A stretch of DNA of 22,701 nt from JAAZNO01 sp012798275 (GCA_035347995.1 DAOPQD010000051.1:1-22701), one strand, 5' to 3'; positions 1-8,288 are shown, numbered from the stretch's first letter. Numbers and translations: made by a program. Notes: generated by a model not told the origin, from the sequence alone.

Positions 1-3000
1 TACTTGTAGTACCAGTAGTTGCGATAGCCGCGCTCCAGGATGGCCTTGAGCTGCGCGCCGTTGATCTCCATCACCAGCAGCGAGTTCTCGTAGGGCATCA
101 GCGTGAACATGTCGCCGACGGTGAGGGTGTAAGGCGTGGTAACGGAGGCGGAGCTGGCAACCTTCGCGTTGGTCATCGCGCCGGAGAGATGGAAATCAAT
201 GTCCACCGGGAGCTCCTGCTCCAGCTTCCACACGGAGGCGTCGGCCTGCAGGTTGGCGGCGTTGGTCTCCTCTGTGAAGGCGGCGAGCGCATCCAGCGGG
301 ACAATGGTCTGCCCCAGGACCCGCGTCCGGTAAACGGTCAGGAAGTTGTTGTACGGCGTGATGATGGCCTTGACCACCGGGTCCTCCGGAATGCTGGTGG
401 TGACCGGTACGGCCTTGCCCGCGCGCGCCGCGACCTCATAGCCGCCACCTTCCTTCGCCCGCATCCCGAGCACGACCTCGCCGAGGTAGGTGTTGTAACG
501 ATAGGCCTGGTTGATGAGCACCGGCACGTTATCCGGCGATCCCACGATCGTGGGGAGGAACTTGTAATTGCCGTAGCCCTTGGTCGGGTCGGTATGGCTG
601 TGGCCGCCGATGATCACATCCACGCCCGTCGTCTGGGCCGCCAGGTTGGTGTCCACATTCTCATCCACTTCCACGCTCTTGGGGTCTTCGGTGAAGCCGA
701 TGTGCGTCAACGCGACGACCGCATCGTTGGCCGCCTTGAGCGCCGGGGCGCGGTTCTGCGTTTCGGTGATCGGGTTGGTGAAGGTCAGCCCCGGAATATT
801 GCTGGGCAGCTCATACTGCGGGATCCGGTGGTTGCCGATGCCCAGGATCGCGACGCTGATCTCCTCCGGCCCCACGGTGACCGTGATGTCAGGGCGGACG
901 TCCACTTCCGCCAGCCCGTAGCGCCCGTCATCGTAGACGTTGGCCTGGAGCAGCGGGAAGGTTGCCTGCCCGAGCGTGCCGGTGAAGATGTGGCCGCCAA
1001 AGTTGTACTCGTGGTTGCCCAACGTCATCGCCGTGTAGGTCATGGCGTTCATCGCGGCGATGATGGGGTTGGTGGTGAGGGTGATGGGGAGTGTGGTGCC
1101 ATCGGCGCCCTTGCCCGTGAACGCGGCCTTGTAGAACGCCGCCATCGCGTCGCCCTGGATGGTATCCCCGGCATGGAGCAGGATCGTGCGCTCAGGGTTG
1201 TTCTGCCACTCCTGCCGGATCAACGTCGCCAGGTTGGTATAGCCGGGGTACGTGCCGGAAGGCAGCAGCCGGCCGTGGGAGTCGTTGTGGTGGAGGATGG
1301 TTACCGGGATGATGGGCCCGCTATGGTCATCGCCCTCGCGGATGATGCGGCCATCCAACAACGTGCCGTCACCCAAGGGGCCATTGTAGGCCGTCGCGGG
1401 AGTGCCGTAGTTCGCGCTCGTCCAGCTGATCACCTGGTTGAGCATATCGCCCCAGTAGGAGATGTTGGTCATGTACCTGAAGGGGACGAAGCCGTCCTGT
1501 CCGGCGGGGGCCAGGAATTCGTTGGTGCCGACGCGGTAGACGCGGTCCATTTCCAGCGGTTCCCAGACATCGCCGTTCTTGACCTCAACATCGTACGCGC
1601 CCCACGCCCACCAGCTGCTGTGGTAGGCATCGAAGGTGTCAGGCGCGCCGTAGCTGTAGTACTTGAAGCGGATGCCCGCGACCTGCAGCGTGCCCTTGAA
1701 GAGCGTGGCGCTCTGGTTGAGCAGCTCCATGATCTGAGCGCCGGTCATGTCGCCCACGATGGTCTGGTTGCCGAAAGGCAGCACCTCGAACAATGCCCCA
1801 TAGGTGAGGGTGTAGGGCGTCGTCGGTGCGCCGGTAGCGGTGATATCCTTCCGCAGACCACCGGAGTTGTTGAAGACCATGTCCACGTCGTTGAGCGGCT
1901 CGGCATCGTTATTCAGCTCATTGTAGATCGCGTCGTTGACGAAGGCGCCCATGGTGTTATCCAGGGTGCCCCGGCGAATCAGGCTGATCTTGGTGTAGCC
2001 GATCACGGTGTTGATGAGCGCCAGGTAGTCCGGGTCTTGCGCCCAGGTGTTCAGGCGCGCCAGCGTCGCCGCGTCTTGCTCGCCAGTCGTGGATACGGCT
2101 AGCGATTGCCAGCTGATGGCGACCGTATCATCGGTTCGGTTGTACGTGATGTCGGCGCGGCCCACGCGGCGCCCCGCATAATGGGCTTGCGTCACGTAGG
2201 TCTTGCCGGGCTTACCGGTCACTTCGATGATCTGCGGTGCGGTCAGGTTGGTGTGGCTGTGCCCGCCGATAATCAGATCCACGGGTTTGCCCGCGTTGAT
2301 CAGATTTCGTGCCAGGGCCTGATCACCGTATACCTGGATGCCGTAGCCGTACCCGCCATCCTCGTTGCCCAGGTGGCTGATGACGACCAGCACCTCCGCG
2401 CCGGCCGCCACCACGTCATTGTAGTAATGGGCGATGGACTCTGTGGCGTCTTTGAAGCACAAGCCCTGGGTCGCCTCCACCACCGTGATGTAGGGCGTCT
2501 CCTGCGAGGTGACGCCGATGAGCCCCACTACGACCTCGTTGCCGGGGGCGCCCACGGTCATGGTGATCCAGGGCTGGACGTAGTCGGGATGGGTCCACCC
2601 GGCGGTGCTGCAGTCGCCAGTATCGCTGATGACCAGGTTGGTCGCCAGGAACGGGTACTCGGCCTGGTCCACGCGTTCCTGCAGCACGGTTTGACCCCAG
2701 TCGAACTCGTGGTTGCCGAAGGTGGCTGCCTGGTAGCCCAGGAAGTTGAAGAGGTCAATGGTGGCTGCGCCGTCCGAGAGGTTCGAGAGCAGGCTGCCCT
2801 GCATTTCATCGCCAGCATCCACCAATAGCACATTGTCGGGGCCGACGGTGCTGCGAACGTTGTTGATGACCTTGGCGACCCGTGCGATACCGGGGTTACT
2901 GCCGGCAGGTTCCAGGTTGCCGTGGAAGTCGTTGGTGTGCAGGATGGTGAAAATGTTGATGTCGGGGAGGGTGATGTCATACAGGTAGACCTCGCCGCCG

Positions 3001-6000
3001 CCATTCGGATTGCCTGTGTAGTCCACGATCATGGCCCCTTCGGGTTGGCTGTAGGTGTAGCCGGAGAGGTCATTGATCCATACCCCTATCATGGCGTCGG
3101 GTGCTGCGGGACCGGGTTCGAGTGTGGTGGCGCCCCAGGCGAAGGGATAGCGTGCATAGTCGAAGCGCCCTGGAGCGCTGACATCCTCATTGCCGTCCCA
3201 ATCGTAGCCCACGACCTGGAAGTCGAAATTCGGATTAGTGGCATTCATTCCCAGGAAGGACGCCGGGACGTACATCTCCATGTAGCCGGAGTTGAAGTCC
3301 ACGTATATCAGGTAGTTCGAAGTTCTGGCTGTCCCCGTGGCCAGATTGACGATGGTGGGGATGAAGTAGTTGGTCCCGGAGTATGGAGCATTGTAAATCA
3401 CATAGTCGGGGTTGCCGTCTTCGTTGATGTCCACCCAGATGTCGAACTCGACGAAGTAGTAGTGCGGCAGGTGCCACGGTTCCCAGGCGTCAATGGCAAA
3501 AGCCAGAATCGGGCCATAGGTTGCATGGTTCCAGCCGAAGTCTACGCCGACGGCTTTGATGTCACCCGCGGTGTGGGTCTCGGCAGGATCGGACACGAGC
3601 AGCGGGTAGGCCCACAGGCTGGAGGTGATGGGGCCACGGGTCGTGATCTCGAAGGTTGCCATGTCCGTGGCGGGGTTCGTGATCACCGTCTGCGCCGTGA
3701 TTTCGAGCTCGTTGTAGGGGCGAGCGACGAAGTAGAACGGCACGCGCAGCACCTCGTCAGGATCGGCAGGCGTAAAAAGGAGGTAGCCGTAGATTTCTTC
3801 CAATTCGCCTACCACGGCAGGCAGCATGGTCATGTCGAAGGTGAAGGTCACCGGTACGACGACTTCCGCCTCCGGCCCCACGGTCACCTGGTCTGGCAGG
3901 GTGACCTCTACACCGTCGAGGGAGGCGCCTTGATAGTCCCAACTCACGTTGAAGACGTGTGTCATGGAATCGGTGTTGTAAAGGGTGACCTCACGCTCGA
4001 TCGTGTATTCGTCCTCGTTGGTGACGAACATCTCGCTGATGCTGACGAAATCCGCGTCCCCTACGGCGAAGACGGGGGTGCCAACGGCGCGGTAGGCAGC
4101 CACACGCCCGGCGCCCTGGCGCGGAATCGGGGTGCCGTCCACCAGATCCACGGCGGTGTTCATCATCGCGGCCTTGATCTGCTCGGGCGTCCAACCGGGA
4201 TGTGCTTGAACCATCAACGCCGCCACGCCGGCGACATGCGGCGAGGACATCGAAGTGCCGCTGAAGGAGACGCCTTCGTCGCCTGTGCCCATGGCTGCGG
4301 CGAAGACGTTGTAACCGGGAGCCGCTATTTCGGGCTTGAGGCGCGAATCCGTGCCGCGCGGGCCACGGGATGAAGCGGGATAGACCGAGTCGGCAGGTAC
4401 GTAGCGATCCACGACCGTGCTGACGTCGTTCTCCGCACTGACCGTGACCGTCAGTCCATCGGCGGTTTGCAGGTACACGCCGTCCTGGTAGGCCAGGAAG
4501 CCCGCCGGGACGAAGTTATCGCCGCCGTCGTCGGCCATGGTCACGTAGGTGTTGCCGTTAGCCGCGTTGTTGTAAATCAACGTGCCGACCGCGCCCAGGG
4601 ATTTAGCGGTGCGGACTTTCTCCGCGAAAGTGCACGTGCCGCGCTCGATCAGCACGATTGTGCCTGAGAAAGCATTGGGGGGAGAGGCAACGCTGCCCGG
4701 GCACAGGAGCTTGCTGCTGTAGTTCCCGGCATAGGCCAGGGGCGCGGTCATTTCTGTCAGATAGCGTCCATCGGCGGAGAAAGCGGGGGGCATGTAGATG
4801 ATGTCGGTCAGGGTAGGAACGGTGCTCCCCTCAACGTTGACGGTGGGGCCTGTCACCCAGCCGGTCGTGCTGCCCGCGACGCCGATGGCCTTGTCGGCGT
4901 TGCCCGGCGAGCCGGTAGAGTAGATGATGTCGCCGGAGTTGCCCGCGGAGGCGACCACCACGACCCCTGCGGCCACGGCGTTGTTGGTGGCGATGATGTC
5001 GGGGTCATCCATGTCGTCGCCCGGCCCATAGCTGGAACCCAGAGACATGTTGATGACCTGAGGCCAGCCGTTGAAGAGGTAGTTGTAGGTGGCCGCGTCC
5101 AGGGCATCCATGACCAGGTTCGTGGAGCCTTCGGCGCCGAAAACTTTAAGCGCCATCAGGCTGGCGCCGGGCGCCGTGCCGGTCATCACCTGCCCACCCG
5201 CCAGGCCGGCGGCGATGGAGGAAACGTGAGTGCCGTGGCCCCCCTCATCTAGAGGGTCTGTATCGGGATGGGGGATGGGCTGATAGGCAGTGCTGGCGGG
5301 ATCCGCGTTGTACGTGGTGCCCGCGAAGTCGTAGCCGGCGATGACTTTGGCGGTGGGGAAGGTGCCCGGCTCGATGACGTCGGGATCGTTGTTGGCGTAA
5401 TCCTCGGGGTCCCCGCTGCCGCCCAGGGCGATGTGGGTATAGTCAATGCCGGTATCAATGATGGCAATGACGATGCCCTCGCCATCGAAGCCCAGGTCCT
5501 CCCACACCTCCGGCGCGCCGATGATCGGCACACTGCTGCCCAGGTCGGGCACGTGTTGTGGGGCGCGATGGATGCTCACGACGCCCGGGAGGGCGCGGAT
5601 GGCATTGACCTGTTCCAGGGGCACCTGGGCCAGGAAACCGTTGTAGACGGTGGTGTAATTGGAAACTACCTGCACGCCCAATCCTTCGAGTTTGGTTTGG
5701 ATTTGGGCCTGGGCGGCTTCCAGGCTGGTGACATAGCTCTCGATGGAGCTGGCGGCCATGGCTTGCCCGGCGGCGCGCTGTTCGGCGTAGTGGGTAGCCA
5801 GGGGTTTCTGGTCCAGCTCAATGATGAGCATGGTGGAGCGGCCGGTTGCCTGATCTTCCAACGCATGGGGAAGATACCCATATTGCCCCACAAATTCTTC
5901 GGGGCTCATGGATTCGGCGGCCGCGAGTTCCTCTGCAGAGAGTTCTTGCGCATGGGGCGGCATTTGCCGTTCCGGCGTCGTGAGCTGCGGCTCAGCGCCC

Positions 6001-6146
6001 GTCTGCGGGGTGTTGATGACAGGAGCGGTGGGCCCGGAAGCCGCGGGGGCGGCCGCGAGCGTGGTCTGTTGCGGCGTCGCCGTCATCGGCAGCGCTCCTA
6101 ACAACAATGCAGCGATCAAAAGCACATTCCAAGATCGTCTACGCAT
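1..6146 (-). CDS. Secreted S8 subtilisin-like peptidase fused to two tandem 5'-nucleotidase modules (3' end cut by window edge)
   Basis: One uninterrupted frame reads from ATG 6146-6144 off the left edge, giving at least 2048 residues. AGGAGG at 6155-6160 supports this start. Residues 1 to about 30 look like a signal peptide (basic start, then a Leu/Ala-rich core). A propeptide-like (I9) stretch follows to about 215. The subtilase triad is visible: Asp231 in IIDTGID, His304 in GHGTHV, Ser632 in GTSMSSPH. A PA-type insert (about 445-570, around CTFAEKV) sits between His and Ser. Beta-rich spacer sequence follows to about 1060. The first metallophosphatase starts at HTNDFHG (1070-1076), with GNHEFDWG (near 1145), GGHSHTN and a nucleotidase-domain NSGGLR motif near 1424. 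The second starts at HHNDSHG (1619-1625), with GNHEYNFG and GGHSHTDP. By family knowledge these hydrolyse extracellular proteins and nucleotides or other phosphoesters. The product is presumably exported and scavenges nutrients. Substrates and the true C-terminus cannot be seen. Confidence 0.93.
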   Translation of the reverse strand, partial: MRRRSWNVLLIAALLLGALPMTATPQQTTLAAAPAASGPTAPVINTPQTGAEPQLTTPERQMPPHAQELSAEELAAAESMSPEEFVGQYGYLPHALEDQATGRSTMLIIELDQKPLATHYAEQRAAGQAMAASSIESYVTSLEAAQAQIQTKLEGLGVQVVSNYTTVYNGFLAQVPLEQVNAIRALPGVVSIHRAPQHVPDLGSSVPIIGAPEVWEDLGFDGEGIVIAIIDTGIDYTHIALGGSGDPEDYANNDPDVIEPGTFPTAKVIAGYDFAGTTYNADPASTAYQPIPHPDTDPLDEGGHGTHVSSIAAGLAGGQVMTGTAPGASLMALKVFGAEGSTNLVMDALDAATYNYLFNGWPQVINMSLGSSYGPGDDMDDPDIIATNNAVAAGVVVVASAGNSGDIIYSTGSPGNADKAIGVAGSTTGWVTGPTVNVEGSTVPTLTDIIYMPPAFSADGRYLTEMTAPLAYAGNYSSKLLCPGSVASPPNAFSGTIVLIERGTCTFAEKVRTAKSLGAVGTLIYNNAANGNTYVTMADDGGDNFVPAGFLAYQDGVYLQTADGLTVTVSAENDVSTVVDRYVPADSVYPASSRGPRGTDSRLKPEIAAPGYNVFAAAMGTGDEGVSFSGTSMSSPHVAGVAALMVQAHPGWTPEQIKAAMMNTAVDLVDGTPIPRQGAGRVAAYRAVGTPVFAVGDADFVSISEMFVTNEDEYTIEREVTLYNTDSMTHVFNVSWDYQGASLDGVEVTLPDQVTVGPEAEVVVPVTFTFDMTMLPAVVGELEEIYGYLLFTPADPDEVLRVPFYFVARPYNELEITAQTVITNPATDMATFEITTRGPITSSLWAYPLLVSDPAETHTAGDIKAVGVDFGWNHATYGPILAFAIDAWEPWHLPHYYFVEFDIWVDINEDGNPDYVIYNAPYSGTNYFIPTIVNLATGTARTSNYLIYVDFNSGYMEMYVPASFLGMNATNPNFDFQVVGYDWDGNEDVSAPGRFDYARYPFAWGATTLEPGPAAPDAMIGVWINDLSGYTYSQPEGAMIVDYTGNPNGGGEVYLYDITLPDINIFTILHTNDFHGNLEPAGSNPGIARVAKVINNVRSTVGPDNVLLVDAGDEMQGSLLSNLSDGAATIDLFNFLGYQAATFGNHEFDWGQTVLQERVDQAEYPFLATNLVISDTGDCSTAGWTHPDYVQPWITMTVGAPGNEVVVGLIGVTSQETPYITVVEATQGLCFKDATESIAHYYNDVVAAGAEVLVVISHLGNEDGGYGYGIQVYGDQALARNLINAGKPVDLIIGGHSHTNLTAPQIIEVTGKPGKTYVTQAHYAGRRVGRADITYNRTDDTVAISWQSLAVSTTGEQDAATLARLNTWAQDPDYLALINTVIGYTKISLIRRGTLDNTMGAFVNDAIYNELNNDAEPLNDVDMVFNNSGGLRKDITATGAPTTPYTLTYGALFEVLPFGNQTIVGDMTGAQIMELLNQSATLFKGTLQVAGIRFKYYSYGAPDTFDAYHSSWWAWGAYDVEVKNGDVWEPLEMDRVYRVGTNEFLAPAGQDGFVPFRYMTNISYWGDMLNQVISWTSANYGTPATAYNGPLGDGTLLDGRIIREGDDHSGPIIPVTILHHNDSHGRLLPSGTYPGYTNLATLIRQEWQNNPERTILLHAGDTIQGDAMAAFYKAAFTGKGADGTTLPITLTTNPIIAAMNAMTYTAMTLGNHEYNFGGHIFTGTLGQATFPLLQANVYDDGRYGLAEVDVRPDITVTVGPEEISVAILGIGNHRIPQYELPSNIPGLTFTNPITETQNRAPALKAANDAVVALTHIGFTEDPKSVEVDENVDTNLAAQTTGVDVIIGGHSHTDPTKGYGNYKFLPTIVGSPDNVPVLINQAYRYNTYLGEVVLGMRAKEGGGYEVAARAGKAVPVTTSIPEDPVVKAIITPYNNFLTVYRTRVLGQTIVPLDALAAFTEETNAANLQADASVWKLEQELPVDIDFHLSGAMTNAKVASSASVTTPYTLTVGDMFTLMPYENSLLVMEINGAQLKAILERGYRNYWYYK

Positions 6147-6152
6147 GTCTGG

Positions 6153-6166
6153 ATCCTCCTGAGGAT
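6153..6166 (-). promoter_or_regulatory. Ribosome binding site of the S8 gene inside a small hairpin
   Basis: On the minus strand the sequence ATCCTCAGGAGGAT can fold as ATCCT/AGGAT with a four-base loop. The fold covers the AGGAGG Shine-Dalgarno (6155-6160), eight bases upstream of the ATG. This could mask the site unless an upstream ribosome or another structure opens it. The sequence is seen; the regulatory role is inference. Confidence 0.45.
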
Positions 6167-6218
6167 ATGAAAATCTAAGCGGACAAACAACCCTACGGCT
6201 CAAATGATGCTGGGAGCA

Positions 6219-6230
6219 ATCACCTCCTTT
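6219..6230 (-). promoter_or_regulatory. Second, near-perfect Shine-Dalgarno 73 bases upstream of the S8 start
   Basis: The minus strand reads AAAGGAGGTGAT, a 12-base complement of the conserved 16S rRNA 3' tail. It lies in the transcribed leader if the promoter at 6426-6454 is used. No gene of normal length starts after it. The nearest start is a TTG at 6219-6217 opening an 8-codon frame. It could be a ribosome standby site or serve a leader peptide. Confidence 0.4.
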
Positions 6231-6279
6231 CCTCATCCCGGCAGCCAGCAGACTTGGGCAGCTGCCGGGGCGTCTTCAT
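6220..6279 (-). CDS. Candidate 19-residue leader peptide upstream of the S8 gene
   Basis: On the minus strand an ATG at 6279-6277 opens the frame MKTPRQLPKSAGCRDEERR and stops at TGA 6222-6220. The stop lies inside the strong Shine-Dalgarno-like AAAGGAGGTGAT. The frame spans the 9-bp hairpin at 6237-6269. No good ribosome binding site precedes the ATG, so translation is uncertain. It is listed because the stop/SD overlap is the arrangement used by translationally coupled leaders. Confidence 0.2.
   Translation of the reverse strand: MKTPRQLPKSAGCRDEERR
6237..6269 (-). other. Leader hairpin, 9-bp perfect stem
   Basis: CCCGGCAGC (6237-6245) pairs with GCTGCCGGG (6261-6269) across a 15-base loop. 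On the minus strand it lies just before the AAAGGAGGTGAT site, within the inferred 5' leader of the S8 gene. There is no T-run after it in that direction, so it does not look like an intrinsic terminator. An RNA regulatory element is possible but matches no riboswitch class I recognise. Confidence 0.45.
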
Positions 6280-6425
6280 GCAAGGTAGGGTAGCGGCCAC
6301 CGGATCAGTTAGGACACCATCCACGTGTCTCAATTGGGATACCCACACCTCTCATGCTCGATATGGCGCCTGGTAATCTGTCGTCGTGCGCCACGGCGCT
6401 TTTCGAGGATAAAGTGCTAAAATAT

Positions 6426-6454
6426 AGTATAGCAAGAAATCGGTGGGAGGTCAA
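6426..6454 (-). promoter_or_regulatory. Sigma-70-type promoter for the S8 peptidase gene
   Basis: On the minus strand TTGACC (6454-6449) is followed by 17 bases and TATACT (6431-6426). That is five of six matches to each consensus hexamer with ideal spacing. The predicted transcript starts near 6419, leaving a leader of about 270 bases before the S8 ATG. Confidence 0.65.
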
Positions 6455-6527
6455 TAGACAAACGTCACGATTTCCCCGGCCCGCGCCTGCGGCGAGAAGG
6501 GGACGTGGTCGGCGGCCGGCAAGTGAT

Positions 6528-6556
6528 TTGACATTCTGCGCCGGTTGGCTGATAAT
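6528..6556 (+). promoter_or_regulatory. Near-consensus sigma-70-type promoter for the kor-hdr-etf operon
   Basis: TTGACA (6528-6533), a 17-base spacer, then GATAAT (6551-6556). The -35 is a perfect consensus match and the -10 matches five of six. Transcription would start near 6563, about 158 bases before the korD ATG. It is divergent from the S8 promoter; the 73 bases between the two -35 boxes are the natural place for a shared operator. Confidence 0.75.
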
Positions 6557-6613
6557 CAGGGTAATTCTCCGGCTTCCCGTGGCTTGCATCTTCCACATCC
6601 TGCTCAAGGGGGA

Positions 6614-6724
6614 ATGTCGTTGACGACCAGAGCGCTCTGCGACTTCGAAAGCATCCCGCGGCGGGAGTTTCCCCTCCGCTGGGCCTCCCATCGCTTATGT
6701 CCCCAGAAAGGTCCTGTGCCATGA
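6614..6724 (+). CDS. Candidate 36-residue leader ORF overlapping korD (ATGA)
   Basis: ATG 6614 (or the in-frame TTG 6620, better spaced from AAGGGGG at 6606-6612) opens a short frame. Its TGA (6722-6724) overlaps the ATG of korD (6721-6723). Such an ATGA overlap is typical of translational coupling. The peptide (starting MSLTTRALCDFE) resembles nothing I recognise, and it lies wholly in the inferred 5' leader. It may be a coincidental frame. Confidence 0.25.
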   Translation: MSLTTRALCDFESIPRREFPLRWASHRLCPQKGPVP

Positions 6725-6990
6725 AGGCTTTTGCGCGCACCCCATTGAACCTGGAAAAGATGAAGACGCCTCAGGGGCAGGTTTACCTCATCCCTGAGCG
6801 CTGCAAGGGTTGCGGACTCTGCATTGAGTTCTGTCCCCGCGAGGTGTTGCGCGAATCCGCAGCCATCAATGCCAAAGGCTATCACTTTCCCGAAATCGCG
6901 CCTGGCAAGGAGACGAGTTGTGTCCACTGTCAGTTCTGCACGATGATTTGTCCAGAGTTCGCCATCTACACGGAAGAGGCGACCGGGTGA
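6721..6990 (+). CDS. korD: 2-oxoacid:ferredoxin oxidoreductase ferredoxin (delta) subunit
   Basis: This is an 89-residue two-cluster ferredoxin. The first [4Fe-4S] motif is Cys28/31/34/38 (CKGCGLCIEFCP) and the second is Cys67/70/73/77 (CVHCQFCTMICP). In four-subunit 2-oxoacid:ferredoxin oxidoreductases this subunit takes electrons from the catalytic beta subunit and hands them to soluble ferredoxin. It is the first gene of the operon, directly ahead of korA. ATG 6721 is preferred because GAAAGG lies nine bases upstream. An in-frame ATG at 6697 would add eight residues but has no ribosome binding site. Whether the enzyme uses 2-oxoglutarate or another 2-oxoacid cannot be told from this subunit. 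Confidence 0.9.
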   Translation: MKAFARTPLNLEKMKTPQGQVYLIPERCKGCGLCIEFCPREVLRESAAINAKGYHFPEIAPGKETSCVHCQFCTMICPEFAIYTEEATG

Positions 6991-7045
6991 GCGGTGAGGT
7001 CAAGACGCCGGCAGCGCGGCGGTGCGGCCGCTAAAGGGGGTAGAT

Positions 7046-8206
7046 TTGAGCGCACGTGAGGTTCTGACCGGAAAACATTTCATGCATGGGGATGAGGCTT
7101 GCGCTGAAGGCGCGATTGCGGCAGGCTGCCGGTTTTTCGCCGGCTATCCCATCACGCCTTCGACGGAGATTGCTGAGCGTTTCGCGCAGCGGATGCCGGA
7201 GCTGGGGGGCGTTTTCATTCAAATGGAAGACGAGCTGGCCAGCATCGCGGCTGTCTTGGGCGCGTCTGCGGCCGGCGCGCGCGCGATGACGGCGACATCG
7301 GGGCCGGGCCTGAGCCTGATGTTGGAGAACCTGGGGCTGGGGGTGATGTTGGAACTGCCGTGCGTGATTGTGGATATTCAGCGCGGCGCGCCCTCTACCG
7401 GGTTGCCGACGATGGTGGGACAGGCGGATGTGATGCAGGTGCGCTGGGGCTCGCATGGAAATTACAGTATCATCGCTTATGCGCCCTGGTCCCCGCAGGA
7501 GGCTTTTGACCTCACGGTGCTGTGTTTCAACATGGCCGATCGTTTCCGTACCCCCGTGGTGCTGCTGGGCGATGAGGTGATCGGCCACATGATGGAACGG
7601 GTCGTGATCCCGCCGGCGGAGCAGTTGCCTCGCTGGGAGCGCAAACGTCCGACAACCCCACCGCCGACGGCAGGCCCCTATCGCGCTTTTGAGCCCGATC
7701 CCGACGACCTGGTCCCGCCGTTGCCGCACGCCGGGGAGGGCTACCGCGTGCATTTCACCGGCTTGACTCACGATGAGCGCGGCTACCCGGACATGTCCGG
7801 TGAGGCGCATCACGTGCTGGTGACGCGCCTCAATGAGAAGATTGACCGTCATGTGGAGGAGATCACCCGCCTGGAGGACTATGGACTGGAGGATGCCCGC
7901 ATCGTCGTGGTCTCTTTCGGCTGCACAGCGCGCTCGGCGCGACGAGCGGTGCGCGAGGCGCGCGCGCGGGGCATTCCGGTGGGGCTGCTGCGGCTGGTGT
8001 CGCTGTGGCCCTTCCCCGAAGCGGTCCTGCGCGAGCTGGCACAGCGCGTGGACACTTTCATCGTCGCGGAGATGAACCTGGGGCAGGTGCGTTTGGAGGT
8101 GGAGCGCTGCAGCGGGCGTCCGGCGGTGGGAGTGCATCATGCTGGCGGGGAGATGATTCATCCAGAGCAAATCCTGCAGGCGATTCTCCGCTCGGCAGGA
8201 AGGTAA
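7046..8206 (+). CDS. korA: 2-oxoacid:ferredoxin oxidoreductase alpha subunit
   Basis: The product is about 386 residues. It has the family's N-terminal signature (LTGKHFMHGDEACAEGA, then FFAGYPITPSTEIAE), the QMEDELASI segment and TSGPGLSLM, all part of the thiamine-diphosphate pyrimidine-binding domain. A transketolase C-terminal-like domain follows from about residue 285 (IVVVSFGCTARSARRAV). With KorB it decarboxylates a 2-oxoacid to acyl-CoA, reducing ferredoxin. The start chosen is TTG 7046: AAGGGGG lies six to seven bases upstream and the protein then begins close to the conserved LTGKHFM block. A GTG at 7022 has no ribosome binding site. The operon position between korD and korB fits. 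Substrate preference (2-oxoglutarate assumed from similarity) is not proven. Confidence 0.9.
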   Translation: MSAREVLTGKHFMHGDEACAEGAIAAGCRFFAGYPITPSTEIAERFAQRMPELGGVFIQMEDELASIAAVLGASAAGARAMTATSGPGLSLMLENLGLGVMLELPCVIVDIQRGAPSTGLPTMVGQADVMQVRWGSHGNYSIIAYAPWSPQEAFDLTVLCFNMADRFRTPVVLLGDEVIGHMMERVVIPPAEQLPRWERKRPTTPPPTAGPYRAFEPDPDDLVPPLPHAGEGYRVHFTGLTHDERGYPDMSGEAHHVLVTRLNEKIDRHVEEITRLEDYGLEDARIVVVSFGCTARSARRAVREARARGIPVGLLRLVSLWPFPEAVLRELAQRVDTFIVAEMNLGQVRLEVERCSGRPAVGVHHAGGEMIHPEQILQAILRSAGR

Positions 8207-8225
8207 GAGTCATCGCCGCATCAAT

Positions 8226-8272
8226 GTGAGTCGTGAGGGGTGAGTCGTGAGCAGCGACGGCGACGGCTCACG
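8226..8272 (+). repeat. GTGAGTCGTGAG-type word repeat with inverted ends
   Basis: Tandem GTGAGTCGTGAG words are followed 3' by GGCTCACG, the partial reverse complement, so the RNA could fold into an imperfect hairpin. The same vocabulary recurs at 14721-14890 and 22170-22226. It lies in the 177-bp korA-korB gap. Confidence 0.6.
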
Positions 8273-8288
8273 GGTCTGACACGAGCCA

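Noticed and set aside
189..4373. Long plus-strand open frames (189-2102, 2106-2828, 2922-4373)
   Set aside because: They are codon-for-codon antisense to the S8/nucleotidase gene and carry no recognisable motif. High GC keeps the opposite frame open.
6219..6230. Plus strand reads ATCACCTCCTTT, like the 3' end of 16S rRNA
   Set aside because: No 16S sequence precedes it. It is more simply a Shine-Dalgarno on the minus strand.
6418..6428. Plus-strand -10-like TAAAAT and TATAGT
   Set aside because: No -35 box at proper spacing. The same AT-rich patch is better explained by the minus-strand TATACT with TTGACC 17 bases away.
6354..6623. An 89-codon plus-strand frame in the divergent intergenic region
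   Set aside because: It covers both promoters, has no ribosome binding site and no recognisable protein feature.
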